Assembly (NCBI RefSeq): GCF_043290135.1
Contig: NC_134703.1
Coordinates: 112,956,505 to 113,020,504, forward strand
DNA length: 64,000 nt
From: Rhipicephalus microplus
Lineage: Eukaryota > Arthropoda > Arachnida > Ixodida > Ixodidae
Direction: 5' to 3'
In this document: positions 49,245-60,848 of the stretch, one piece after another
How positions within the stretch are numbered: the first letter of the stretch is position 1
How the letters are laid out: every line of letters begins with the position of its first letter
Translations under genes and position numbers: made by a program
Notes under the pieces: generated by a model
The model's input: the letters and a program-made list of their open reading frames with translations, nothing else
What the model was told of the DNA's origin: nothing
The model's database searches: none

Positions 49245-50632
49245 TCAATTTTTTTTCTACACACACTCACTCTCGCTGTAACTCTTTCACCAGCTTACAC
49301 CGAAGTGTGCTTGGCTTCAGCGTAAACATCTGCTTTTTCTCCGTCACTTTCATTTTTCACGGAGTGTTTAGTGTGGGTCGTCGATCTTAACAATATCAAC
49401 GCTTTCACGCTCGGATAGCAGTGTAAACATCAGGACTTCATGATGAAACAAGCGCTAAAAATACACACACTCAGACAGGACACAGACAAGCGCTTCATTT
49501 CATACAAAAGTCACGGTACTGAGACGGTAAAAACAAGTCGACGGTCTCTGCTAGGCCTAACGAAGACTGTTTAGTTCCCGCGCCGAAAAGTACAAATGTG
49601 CTGCTGCGACTGGTCAGGCGTCTCATCGAAGGTGCCACCGACATCAGCCCTTTCCTAATCCGATAAATTAGGCGAGAGCGAAGCGAATGAGCCATGGTGG
49701 CGAGGCTCGGCTATCAGCTTTGCTGGATTTTGTTCAGGGGGCCCATTTGGTATTTCTTAAATCGGTGTATTGAACCTTTGGATTTCGGTTCTATCTCTTA
49801 AGAGGATCACGTCCGTCCTGAACAAAACGAGCAACCACTATGCTAGTCAACATTGTGTGGGAGCCAGTAGTTTGGCGAGGCTTTTATTTATTACTTTTTA
49901 CTTTAGTTTTCTCAGGAAATGATTTCCACTCTTCTAGGTAATCGACTATAACAATTATAGGGAATTTAGGACGAAGTTTTGAACTTCGACGCTATGCATC
50001 ACTCTTCGTTGTGACCAAACCGTTTTGAATAATGGGGTCTGACATTAGTTTGTTTACGTATTCTGCTACATTAACTTTAACTTAAACTATCTCTGGTTAG
50101 CCCAGTCCATGCCTTCTTTCACCTTCTTTTTTTCCTAACATGACGATGTGGGTTCGGCAGTGATAAGTCTGATGACTTGACCCTGCTGCAAGAAAACTGT
50201 CATTTATTCCATTTCCTGCCGTACCATAGCAGTCTGTCAAAACAAACATTGGCGGTGATTGTATTCAAATATTTCCTCAGACACTTGGCGCACCCAGTGC
50301 AAACATCGAAGAGTGAGTTCAAAGAAAAAGGTTCGAAATTTAAAAAAAAAGAAGCAAAAGAGAGTAGGTGGTTTTCTTTATTTTTCGAGGGAACCATTCT
50401 ACTGGAGTTGATTTTCAATGGTTAATTTGGACTATGAATTCTAGAAATTACATGCAACAAGCTCGCGAAGGAATAATTCAGATGATAACTGCCCTTCATT
50501 GCTCGATTCTCGCATAGAAAACACAACTGTCTGGACAGTTTACAATAATGTTCAATCTCAAAGCTTCTAGTGATATTTTGTGGGAAGCTATAAACGTCTG
50601 GGTGAAAACCTATGGTAAAGCCGCGCGTGCGT
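49245..50632. other. Non-coding stretch, nothing recognised
   Basis: The word ACAAGCGCT is repeated near 49448 and 49488, with CAGACAGGACACAGACAAGC between; this may be a retroelement edge, but I cannot name it. No coding frame supported. Confidence 0.45.
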
Positions 50633-50639
50633 GCGTGCA

Positions 50640-50692
<53 letters not shown>

Positions 50693-50775
50693 GTGCGCGT
50701 GTGTGTGTGTGTGTGCATGCGTGTGTGCGTGTGTGTGTGTCTGTGTGTGTCTGTGTGTGTGTGTGTTTGCGCAGG
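50633..50775. repeat. Imperfect (TG)n microsatellite
   Basis: TG repeats interrupted by TGCG, CATG, TTTG and CTG units over about 140 bases. The Cys-Val/His-Thr frames are artefacts. Confidence 0.95.
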
Positions 50776-52001
50776 CATGTGTAAGTACAAATCTACTTGA
50801 AATGCATCCTGGTTATTGTTTTGCTTATATTTATTTTATGAACAGAAATAATTTTATTGAAGGGAAATAATACCGCTTTCTTAAGCGCTAAAAATTCTGC
50901 ACTCAAACGATGTTTTTTCTCGTGCAATGCCCCCTATGCAGGCATTTTCTATAGAAAGCTTTACTACTAAACTACGTGGAACCTTTTGTGAACCTGTGGA
51001 GTCTGCTGCTGATTCTCAGTGTTTTTAACGTTAAATTGCTAAGCAGTAGATTAAAGCTTGCTGATTGGGATTGTGAAGCGATAAGTCCAGAGTTGATTGC
51101 AGGCCGTAAAAAAATATGGGTGTAATTCTTTTCCCTATAAATGTATCTGTCACTGTAGTTTGCCTAGATTCAGGGGCGTATCAATCAATCATTCAATCAG
51201 TTGTTTTAATTAATTAATCAGGCACTCAGAATAGCTGCTCTTATCTTAATGAGTGATTCAGAGGCGTTGGTGTTACATCTCTGAAGTTATGCTTAGAGAT
51301 ATGGCTTTGTTTAGTACCAGCACTAAAATTTTCACGTGTTCGTGAAAACTGATGAATCACTGATGGATCAAGTGGCGCTGCGCCACTTCAAGCTATAGAC
51401 GCCTGCAGAGAGCTCAAGTTTTGTTTATAGATGTGGTCTTATCGCGCGTTTTTGATGCACGTTGACGAAATCAAGTCACTGTTTCTCAAAAATAATAGAC
51501 TACCTCGTGCCCACTACTAAGGAATGTCAACTATATTTCATCAGGCAGTGCGAAGCTTCGAATGAAAACATGTCCGCCGCGAAGTACTCGCGCAAACACA
51601 CAAAAGTGACATACCACGCCAAAAAAGACGTTGACAAGCAGATTGCCGATATATAAAATAAATTGACAAAGCACCCGTCCTCCCTTCCCCTTGAAATAAA
51701 CCATTCACGCCTTATCAGAGGTAGATAATTCTGAAACTAACTCCCGAGCAATGATCTGCACTAGGAATGTAATTTTGCTTCATTGTTTTAACATAGAGAC
51801 TTCAGTGCCTTTGTCCCTTCACGAAGAAAGTACTGGTGGTTTTCGCAGTAAGCTTGTTTTATTAAAATGCCGAATTGCAATTAATTGATGAATATTTGAC
51901 AAATCTTTTCAAATGTCGAAACCTTTTTAAAGATGTTTTGAAAAATTAAGCACATGCCTTGATCTGTTCATTTAGTGTCCTTAAGTAGTCAAAAAACATA
52001 A
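50776..52001. other. AT-rich non-coding stretch
   Basis: No motif-bearing frame or named repeat. Small runs of ATCA/TCAA near 51178-51195. Confidence 0.5.
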
Positions 52002-53330
52002 GTAATTTATTTCTTTATTTATTCTTTATTTTTTTTATTTACTGATTACCCTGCTTAGCCCAAAGGCACTGCGGCAGGTGGGGGGTTGCAATGTCGAGAA
52101 AAATACATCTTCGTTATTACAGCACATTTGTTCATTTATTAGGCCGTTTCATTCACTTATTGAACGAACCAAACAGATTAGCATACAAATTACATCTGGT
52201 ACGATACTCTAAAATCTTGAAACAATGATCATTTTGCCAAGAGACGACATGAAGATTGTGAACGCAGTTTTCTTTTCAAATGTCGGTTTTACTATGAAAT
52301 ATTTGGTACAGAAGCTTTTAAAGCAGTTTCTTTCGACACGATGAGGGTAATTTCCATTCCAATTACTTTTTCGAATTGGTTCTATTATCATTTCATGAAT
52401 ACCGACTTGGGACAAACTTTGCAGTTTTTTTTATTTTTTTCAAGTTTGTCAACTGAAAGAACTTTGCTAGGAGTCGCACACGGCACAAGCGTATTTAGGC
52501 ATAGGGCGAATGTGCGTTGAACACGCCGTTCATTTTAAGCATGCCGGCACGTGTCTCTGGCTTCGCTGTGTAAAATTTAGTGACTTGAAGCCTTCTCAAC
52601 AACTGAATAAACGCGCGCATTCCATGAACAGTCGGCTGAAAAAGTTACACCTAAGTACCTACAATGCCGTTTTTGTGTTACTGTTCTATTGTATATTAGA
52701 CACACTGAAGGTAACTTAGTTTTCTTACGTGTGAAAGTATTATGCACACATCTATTGGCATTTATAGTCATTTTCAACCATGAACACCATTCTTGAACGA
52801 GCGATACGTCACTTTCATTTCTAATTTTTCTGTAGAAAACACAGTCATCAGCAAGCAACCTTACATTAGACTCAATTCCTAAAAAAATGTTATTTAGATA
52901 TGTTGAAAGCGAAAGTGGCCCTTAGGCTGGGCCCTTTGCACCCCTCAAGTGGTGTTTAGAAAACTTGATTTTCTGCCATTTAATGCTACACAATATTGGT
53001 GGCCTGAGAGGTAATTTTTTATCTACACAAGAACTTCTCGGTCAAAGTTTAGCGCTGCAAGATTACGAAAAAAGGGTGTCATACAGTGTCAAAAGTTTTT
53101 TGGAAGTTCAGGAAAAGGCAATAAATTTGTCTGCCATTGTCTATTCCAGATACTAAGTCATTATAAAATTCAATTACTTTTGTTGTACAAGATAATTCGT
53201 TATGAATCTCATGTAGTGCACACGCCAGCAAGTTGTTTGTTAATAAATTCGTCATTATTTGTTTATACAAAAATGTCATCGTTTAAATGCCATACTTCTA
53301 CACAGTTCAGAAAAGATCGTGTTGATTTTT
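52002..53330 (-). mobile_element. LINE-C: degenerate reverse transcriptase with 3' end
   Basis: On the minus strand the frame 53279-53079 reads TNNLLACALHEIHNELSCTT, IDNGRQIYCLFLNFQKTFDT; the last part is the [LF]DFxKAFD palm motif. Stop-interrupted sequence follows with LNGRKSSFLNTT then GV (the SGVPQGSVLGP region). The frame 52858-52577 then begins LADDCVFYRKIRNESDV, with the catalytic ADD, and continues to YLGVTFSADCSW. Further on, TNLKKIKKTAKFVPSRYS matches the post-palm conserved block. The 3' end at about 52006-52041 is a TAAA/AATAAA tail. The layout fits the CR1/Jockey-like group. Many stops and frameshifts make it inactive. Confidence 0.85.
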
Positions 53331-53671
53331 TTTAAATCTCTATCTGCAAATAGCAGGCCTGCAGCTAAAAGTTTTTTTTTTTGCGGGTGGGTAAAAGCCC
53401 CTTGCCGAAGGCCTTGAAAAACACCATTTTAATTATTTATTCCCGGTGAAACGACATCGCCATCTGTATTGCGAAAAAGGGCGGGAGGGGGTAGGAAGAC
53501 TATAGGGAATTCTTTCCGGCTACGGGCCTGGCGTATAGTAACTGACATACATTAAATGTTAATATTTTTCTTATTTCTATAATATTTGTGTTCACGAGTA
53601 TGGGCGCAAGCATGTGTGTATGTGTTGTGCGCTTGTGTGTACTCGCTTCTCATCTCTAACTTTGTCCTATG
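53331..53671. other. Non-coding, nothing recognised
   Basis: T-rich near 53372 and G-rich near 53480. A short TGTG-rich piece lies near 53610-53640. Confidence 0.5.
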
Positions 53672-53684
53672 TCACTGCGTCCCT

Positions 53685-53838
53685 ATGGACGTGAAAATAC
53701 TGTAGGCCCGTGTGCTCAGATTCGGGTGCACGTTAAAGAACCCCAGGTAGTCGAAATTTTTGGAGCTCTTCACTACGGCATCTCTCATAATCATATGGTG
53801 GTTTCGAGACGTTAAACTCCACATATCGACCACACCAA
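53685..53838 (+). mobile_element. 5'-truncated Ruka-like SINE with perfect 13-bp duplication
   Basis: It starts inside the element at ATGGACGTGAAAATACTG and continues GTGCACGTTAAAGAACCCC, then CTCATAATCATATGGTGG and a GACGTTAAACTCCACATA tail. TCACTGCGTCCCT occurs immediately before (53672-53684) and after (53839-53851). The perfect flanks imply a comparatively recent insertion. Confidence 0.94.
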
Positions 53839-53993
53839 TCACTGCGTCCCTCACTGCACTTGTGCGATGGCGAACAGCATGTGAAATGAGTTGATCCGCC
53901 CGCTTTTTGAATGAAGGCCTCTGTCACCGCAGCACCGATTTCTATAACGCAGTGAAACAGTAAAAGAAAAAACAAACGTACCCCCACTGCCAT
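53733..53993 (-). CDS. Possible short secreted-protein frame, partly SINE-derived (weak)
   Basis: The minus-strand ATG at 53993 opens MAVGVRLFFLLLFHCVIEIG, a short basic N-terminus followed by a hydrophobic core, which looks like a signal peptide. A Cys-containing stretch follows, ending TCCSPSHKCSEGRSD. From 53838 downward the frame is encoded by the SINE, so the original C-terminus was different. It is probably chance. No family is recognised. Confidence 0.12.
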   Translation of the reverse strand: MAVGVRLFFLLLFHCVIEIGAAVTEAFIQKAGGSTHFTCCSPSHKCSEGRSDWCGRYVEFNVSKPPYDYERCRSEELQKFRLPGVL

Positions 53994-54028
53994 CTTGTTT
54001 CGATCGAACCGAGGCAAGCGTTGTCGAG

Positions 54029-54187
54029 ATGGCGACAAGTGAAACGGAGTGCTCAGCCCATCGCGGCGCGCCAATTTTAGTCCCTAACGAGAATCAATCA
54101 CCGTCAAGAAAAGTCGCGGACGACCAAATGAAAGATTGTGCAATCACAGTGTCTGGCGTTAACTTTGACGGAGCGCCGAAAGGTTGA
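54029..54187 (+). CDS. Possible first coding exon (weak)
   Basis: The ATG in GTCGAGATGGCGACA has a good start context. The 52-codon frame begins MATSETECSAHRG and reads like ordinary protein rather than repeat. GAAAGGTTGAAA at its end could be a mediocre splice donor (AAG/GTTGAA). The divergent ATG at 53993 on the other strand lies only 36 bases away, so at most one of them is likely real. No homology was recognised. Confidence 0.15.
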   Translation: MATSETECSAHRGAPILVPNENQSPSRKVADDQMKDCAITVSGVNFDGAPKG

Positions 54188-56140
54188 AATAGGGCCAGAC
54201 AGTTCCAAAGGTACGTTCCAATTTGGCAAGAAAGCTCGGGTGGCAACCAAGAGCAATAAGTCCGTCTTCTACAAGACTTCGATTTTCCGCATTTAGTCGT
54301 GCCCTACACAGAAGCTGCAGCCTCAAGTTTCCACACTGTACCCTACAGGCTGCGATCATGTAGCTCAGTTGCTTCGGGTGGAAGGAAACGGCTCGAGCAA
54401 TGCGAAGTAAGACGCTGTTCCAGGCCGCTTACGCCTAAAAGCAGCGCGGTTTTACCTCACCGGGAAACAGCGCACCGTTGAGTCTGGTACAGATCAAAGG
54501 AGCACCGCCCGCTCATGCATGGAGCCTCACGTTTTCGCTCATTTGTTTTCTGGAAAAGGCATCATAGCTTCCCATCAAACCTCGCTGCCATTGTAAGTCT
54601 ACCCATTACTGAGCCCGTACTCGCGAATTTCGCAGCTCCTTACCAAGGCACGTAGTCTAGATTCTTGAAAGTGTGCGCCATGAGCGCGTTACTTTTTTGC
54701 TGACAGTTATAGTTAAGCTGGTGATTCTTACTACATTTCTCTTTACGTACTAGTTTAGTTGCAACAACACGGTAGTGAAGCAGGAGTTAAGCGTGGGTAC
54801 ATGCGTTTCTGCTTTAGTATTTCGTATACATTCGTCTCGTGTACCAATTATACAAGTGTGTTTGTACGTACGCTTGTGTGCTTATGAGCGCACGTGCGCT
54901 GGTGCGGGTATGTGTACGTGCGTGTGCGTGGCGTACGCACATTTGGAGTGTCGCGTGTATTTTGTGCTGCACACTGAGTTATCTCATAATAAGATGGGAG
55001 CTTCCCATTGCGCATTCGTCTTCAAAAGAAGCGTAATACGTCGGTTGTTACAATGCAACACACAAGCAGCGTAATAGAGAAAAGAAGATTTAGCGCACAA
55101 CGTGGAGCAGGTAGGGTAGCACCATGAGGCAAATATCCTGTCTAGAGGAGCTTCTTTCCCTGCATAGGTGACCCAGCTAGAAGCTGTCATTCATGGACGC
55201 TACAGTTAATTCATTACCTGCCAATGAACATTTGTAGTCGCAGAAGTTAGCAAATCTGGTCACACAACAACGAAGGATGTTATAGACGAATTCAGCCGCA
55301 AATAAAATGCACGTTCAGATTAAAACAACAAAAAAGCCTCTATGCATTCGCCGAAGACGTCTTTAAGGCGAAAACTGACTCTTTTTTTTCTTCTCAGTTG
55401 ATTGTATTGATTCCTTGTACACAGCTTTCCCCTTCCCCCTTTAACCCGCTTGCGGAGACATTGCAAGGCAATCTTTTCTGCACCTCAAGTGGTTTTGAAC
55501 TGTTGTAAATATACCAAATGACCCAGTCGTTCACTTTTAACTGCTTTCGCGATCGGGCCTGCCTCTGACGCAGCGACGTGGACATGTGATCTAGTCATCG
55601 ACAACTTTACGTTGTTAAGGATGACGTCGCGAATGCCGATGATTCGTGAATTTCGATGAGGTCACACGGTGACATCATCAAGCGAGTAATTTTTTTCTCA
55701 TTCGTATAGTGCTGACCCCACGTCGCCGATGCCGACGGACAGCTTTCGCGTTTGATGAGGCCTTAATGACGCAGCTTTCCCGACGCAAATACGGTGCCTT
55801 GATTGACTAGCCCCAGTTATTTCTTTACATACGGAGTGCATTTAAACACCTGTGTAGCATTGGGCTACATGGCTACTCTCAGAAACAAGCTCGTTCGTGG
55901 AACTGGTGCGTGAAAAGGGCGTTAGTTTTGATAGGCAGCTTCGCAAGACTAACGACGTTGACTTGATTGTATGTTATTTTCCCTGGAAATGATGTGCAAT
56001 ACAGGTTTATTTAAGGATGCGAGAGGTGTTGGTTGCATACCAATAAGCCGAGCTAGATTTTCTTCCCATGATTTTTAATGCGGCACTGGCCGCATTAATG
56101 ACTTAATGTGCCTCCCATTAATGTGCCTCGCATTAATGTA
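54188..56140. other. Non-coding, nothing recognised
   Basis: Frames such as 54159-54359 minus and 54775-55074 plus show no motif. The repeats in 56075-56140 belong to the AATGTGCCTCCC cluster described under the next feature. Confidence 0.45.
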
Positions 56141-56167
56141 CCTCCCATGACCCGCCGTCATGGGAGG
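56141..56167. repeat. Perfect 11-bp hairpin at the end of a small tandem cluster
   Basis: CCTCCCATGAC at 56141-56151 and GTCATGGGAGG at 56157-56167 enclose CCGCC. Upstream, ATTAATGTGCCTCCC-like units repeat about three times (56100-56140), and GCGGC...GCCGC near 56083 forms another small palindrome. Confidence 0.85.
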
Positions 56168-56995
56168 CACACTATGTAGTCGAAAATCTCTCCCATGCTG
56201 GCCCGCTTTTTTTTAAAATACTTTGTTTACCAAGTACTAATATCCGACACCAAATATAGCGACAGAGAAAGCGACATCTGGCCCAAAGAATAATTATTAT
56301 TGGACAGAGCAACCAACGACAACAGCGAAAATCACAACCATTCGAAGAGAGAGCCTCCAAATGTTCGCTTCTGCTCGAAGCGTCACGAGAGCTCATATGG
56401 GTCCCGGAACCCTTCAATATCGGGATCCTCCGAGTGTCAACGCGGGCGCATGCAGAAGAGCGGAACGAGATTCCAAAGCCGGCTCCTGCCAAACGCGAGA
56501 CGAGCGCGTGGGAGGGTGAACGAGCACGGGCCGTCGCCAACAGCGGCCGACAGAGCGGCGGCGGCAGGCGGTTGCCCCCGGCGACGCCATCGATCGAAAA
56601 ACAGTGGCCACCGCCCCACTCCACGGGATGCCTCGTCTGGCTGCGTGGGACATCCCCAGACGAGGCCCATCTTGTTTCCTTTCTTTTTTTTTTCTTTAAC
56701 GCATGTAGAAATGCGAGCAGCCACCTGTCGTGGTATGCCTCCGTCTCTGCACTTTACTTTGGACCTTGGCGTACTACTCCACAGCTTGACGGGATTTCAG
56801 TTTTAGCGTACTCGCCGTCATGGTCTGGTAGTTTTAAGGTGCTCGGTTGCTGGCGCGAATGTTGTGGGATTTATCCCCGGCCATTCCGGCCCGCGTTTCG
56901 GTGTAGGCGAAATGCTAGATGTTGAATAAAATTTCCACAGAGAAAAAAAGTTATTAGAAAACCAATCGATGACGTCAAGAGCGTCAAAAGAAAAG
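56168..56995. other. GC-rich segment, nothing recognised
   Basis: About 56380-56690 is GC/CpG-rich with overlapping long frames on several phases. The translations are Arg/Pro/Ala-rich and carry no motif. It could be a promoter region or a transposon piece. Confidence 0.35.
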
Positions 56996-57112
56996 TCAAT
57001 GGACCTGTGTACTTGGATTTGCGTGCACATTAAAAATTCCTAAATTTTGCGGAAGTCTCCACTGCAGCTACTTTCATAACCATATCAAAGTTTCAGGACG
57101 TGGTACTTTAAC
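56996..57112 (+). mobile_element. SINE 3' fragment
   Basis: GTGTACTTGGATTTGCGTGC, ACATTAAAAATTCCTAAATT, CTCCACTGCAGCTACTTTCA, then TTTCAGGACGTGGTACTTTA follow the SINE 3' half with many changes. 5'-truncated. Confidence 0.6.
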
Positions 57113-57235
57113 AATCGTTAGCATTATTAGCAACTCTGCACTAAGGTTCATATTATCATGATTGCCACGTCCAAAATTTTTATGATGCAATAGTAGACAG
57201 AACATCAAAAATTTGCCATCGTTGCTATTGCTACG

Positions 57236-57455
57236 GGAGTTAATATTCCTGGTTCTGCGAGCCAAAACGACGATACGAGGCACCGTAGTCAAAGGCTCCG
57301 AAAATTTCGCCCATCTTGTGTTTTTTTTTATTTTGCCGCGCACTGACACCGCACTGCACACCGGCCTCTGTCATTTCGCTTCCATCGAATGTTTCACCCA
57401 TACCGAACCCACGATTTTTGAGTCAGCAGCCAAGCATTGTACACACTGTAGCATC
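57236..57455 (-). mobile_element. Old tRNA-derived SINE with internal replacement
   Basis: Read from the low-coordinate end (tail to head): GTTAATATTCCTGGTTCTGC, GAGGCACCGTAGTCAAAGGC and CCGAAAATTTCG. A T-rich replacement at about 57313-57340 sits where the CACGTTAAA block should be. Then come ACTGACACCGCACTGCACACC, TTTCGCTTCCATCGAA and GAGTCAGCAGCCAAGCA at the head. It lies tail to tail with the plus-strand fragment at 56996-57112. Confidence 0.7.
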
Positions 57456-60043
57456 GAGGAGAACGGAACTGAAGCAGTTGGCGCTGTGAGATTATGCAGG
57501 GGACGAAAAAGGAAAGAATGTTGTTTAATCAGGACTGGTCCCATTTGACTCACCTGCACCGGACACCAAAAAAAAAAAGGTGATGGAATCGCAGCTGGCT
57601 GCTTATGAACCAGTACGTTCTATATCTTGTCGTGAGATATACCTTTCTGGCTCACTTACGCTGCCTGACCCATACGATGACATGACAAGTTCCCAGACCA
57701 GCTAAATATATATGCTCATCTAGAAAGGGTGACAAAAATAATTTGCAGCTTTTTCACAGAGCCTATCTCATTAAGAGTGAAGTTAACATGGCACGGGAAT
57801 CGCCAGAAGCAATTCCCTCATGTGCCATAATTTGGCAGAGACATTTCAGAGGTTCTGTTCCCTGGAGTCTTATAACAAACTGGTTGATCATTGTTAGCAC
57901 ATTATATTAACTATAGTCATGTGACATCGCACATCTAGACACAAGGACTCTTCAAGTGAAGTCAAACACGACGCTGCAGCGCATATTATTCTGCAACATT
58001 GCGTCATCTTCACATCGTAATAACATAGTCATTCGACTGTGATTCATCGCTCAGGCCAGGCGCCGAGTCTAAATTCAATTTTGGCACATCTCAGTCGAGG
58101 AGCGACATCTGTCGCAACGTTTGTGCGATACATTTTCGTTGCTGTATCACTGGGCGTTTACTGAGTAAGGCACTTTTATATCCTCGAAACAAATGTACGC
58201 GTAAGTGCGCAAGTGTCCTAACGCTTTATTTCCACAATGCAAACAACACTAGGTGCTGCATCTTTGGACCAATGCGTTCACGCGTTCTACAATTCTTCGT
58301 AATGAATAGGAATGGAGAGGAAGTCTTTCCGATATCCCGATACGAAATGAATATAACAGGAACACAATGAAAAGTACTCCTTTCGTGTAGATTCCATTGT
58401 CTTCCTGCGCAAGGCAGCGTCTTCACTGAAGTGCTCATTCTTCGCTAGAAAGTCGGCGTTACTCCAGTCGCTGTCTTTTTGCAGCACTATATGTATGGGG
58501 TGGCTCAATACGTGCGAAATAATCACCCTCCTTCAGCTCACATGTACGTGTCGTTGCCCCGAGATTCATTTCCGACTGACGCAATATGAAGTGAGTCTGC
58601 TGTGGAGGCGGTAGTTGATCAACATCCGGTAAGATCGTCATTTGCTCTGAAATTGCATGAGCCTCATATAGTACTTGCGGAAATGAAAGTAATAGTTGCT
58701 CGATGGCCTTAATTGTGTGCCTACATTTGTGGAACCTGCATATAATTCTTCGTCATATTCATTTGGGCTGGTACTATTTGTCCTGTCTTCATTTTTACAA
58801 TTGTTTCTTCATGTAGGAATGTCGTAGCACAAAATTAGATGAAATCAAGCTTTGAAGTCTCATCACAAAAAAATTTTCACCCCCGTGGATGAAAATTTAT
58901 GATACATTCACATTCACACACATTCTACTGACTTAAAGTGTATCGCTCTCCCTGATAAATTTGACTGCAGATCTGTGAGATGCGTTGCTGTATGCCTGAC
59001 TTGATTTCCACACCACCATGCTACCAAAAATAGTTCACTTTTGGGATTGAATCATCATTTCATATGCTAAGAATGACGGAAAATACTGATAACGTATTAG
59101 CAGGCCGCAGACTGAGCACTCCTATAACCATATTGTCAATTTAGCCATTTCTTCTCTAGGCTATACCAGCTTCATATTTCTCTATATAATAAGCACTTGC
59201 GCATGTATTTGTTAAGGATCCGCCCACGAAAGACTCTCCTTATGGCTTCATTGCCTTTTCTGCATTCTTGGCGCCCGATCTCTCATCGAGAAACTGAAGA
59301 GGAACAGTCCCCACATGAAATCTATAACCGAAAAGCTCTCATGTTGGCTTTCTTAAACGTGAATTTGTCATACCATTCGCGAAACGTGCGCTAAAGTGTA
59401 GCCAATGAAAAAAAATCAGCTTCAAGTTGCCCATGTTAGATTCTAGGCTGGATTAAGTGCGTGAGATTTGCAAATAGACCTTACACTTTAAAATTCATAT
59501 GTGTGAGTGATTCCAGAAAATTTCGAGTACTTTTTTCCCCGTTATTGCTGGTGTTTTTTTATTATTCTTGCTTTAACTATCATATGAAGCTCATGGTATG
59601 TGCTGCATTATTATAACCATCACTCGGCTATACTACTAACCTGCATATATCTAGAGTAATTTGCTTGTTTTTTTTTGAGGCACTGTCCAGCCTAAAGCTT
59701 TCTAGATGCCACTTACCAGCTTCGCATTTACTTGTTATGTCGTGTATCATGCATTAGTAAGTCATCTATTCACCACCTTGTCATCAGGAGAAGTAAGTGC
59801 GGCAGGCGTATCTTTATGTAATCAGCTTCACCTTTCATTATTCATTAACTCCTAAGACAAGCAAAAGCAGAAACGGAACGTGTTCATTTACTCCTCAATG
59901 GTAGTCGCAGTTTGGTTTCACTACATTATGTGTTTCTGAAGGGCATGTTTTAAGAGAGCTGTCAGCACTTCTATGTGTTCCACACATCAAAAGAGTTTGA
60001 ATGTAAACATTCGACAGATGTCTGTCTGGTTGAATATGAAAAC
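57456..60043. other. AT-rich non-coding stretch
   Basis: Only short motif-free frames. No repeat family named. Confidence 0.5.
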
Positions 60044-60176
60044 TGGGAAATGATTTAAACTCCAACCAAAAGTATTGAAGAAACCCGACGTTTCGGAACC
60101 GACTTGCTTCCTTGCTCAAGGGAAACTGGAACTACGTAGCAGCGGCCTCTTCAAAGCACTCGTGGGTCGGTTAATG

Positions 60177-60212
<36 letters not shown>

Positions 60213-60308
60213 TTGCCGTGGAACGCAGTTCCCTGGGGAAGGAACCAAGTTGGTTCCGAAGCTTCGGGTTTCTTCAAAACTTTTTGTTGGAGTTTAAATC
60301 ATTTCCCA
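60044..60308. mobile_element. Large foldback with hammerhead-like arms, possible Penelope-like element end
   Basis: The arms at 60044-60124 and 60229-60308 are reverse complements over about 80 bases with few mismatches; a perfect (CT)n run lies between them (60179-60209). Each arm contains a smaller palindrome GGAACC..GGTTCC. Read on the minus strand the left arm gives TTGAGCA, that stem, then CCGAAACGTCGGG. Read on the plus strand the right arm gives CTGGGGA, the stem, then CCGAAGCTTCGGG. The order CTGANGA, stem, GAAA, very short stem, GTC is the hammerhead-ribozyme core with a minimal stem III, known from Penelope-like retroelements. Both cores carry substitutions, so activity is unlikely. 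Confidence 0.55.
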
Positions 60309-60599
60309 ATCAAAAGAGTTCGGTTTCAGCTCACATTCTTAGCACAATTTGACGGCGTAAGTTTCATCCAAGCATATCTTACGTGCAACACACAAAGGAG
60401 ACGCTGCGAGCTTCCTTTACCCTTTGACTCTAACAGCAGCATCGCTAAGTTTGTGGCTTCTTACTACTGTAAAATTGCTATACTGTCTTACTAACAGTTG
60501 AACTGCAACTGTAAGACCATATAAAACTGGTTTGTGCGTCCATGTGTTTTTGTTAATCTTTGTAACATGTCAGAACAAGTACTTCGAATTTCTCTAATC

Positions 60600-60848
60600 G
60601 ACCCGCCACGGTGGTTTTATGGCTAAGTATGCCTTCTGGCTAAGGCACTCGGCTGCTGAACCGCAGGTGGTGGTATCGAATCCCGACCGGGGCGGCCGCA
60701 TTTTCAATGGAGGTGAGAATGCTTGAGGCCAGTATGCTTAAATTTAGCTGCATGTTAAAGAACCCCAGGTGATCGAAATTTCCGGAGCCCTCCACTACGG
60801 CGTCTCTAATTATTATATGGTGGTTGGGGACGTTAGATTCCAACAATT
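60600..60848 (+). mobile_element. Full-length Ruka-like SINE
   Basis: Head GACCCGCCACGGTGGTTTTA with a small duplication of GGCTAAG, then GGCACTCGGCTGCTGAACCG, TATCGAATCCCGACC (B box), GTTAAAGAACCCCAGGTG, TTTCCGGAGCCCTCCACTAC and a GGGGACGTTAGATTCCAACA tail. All parts are present and moderately diverged. Confidence 0.92.
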
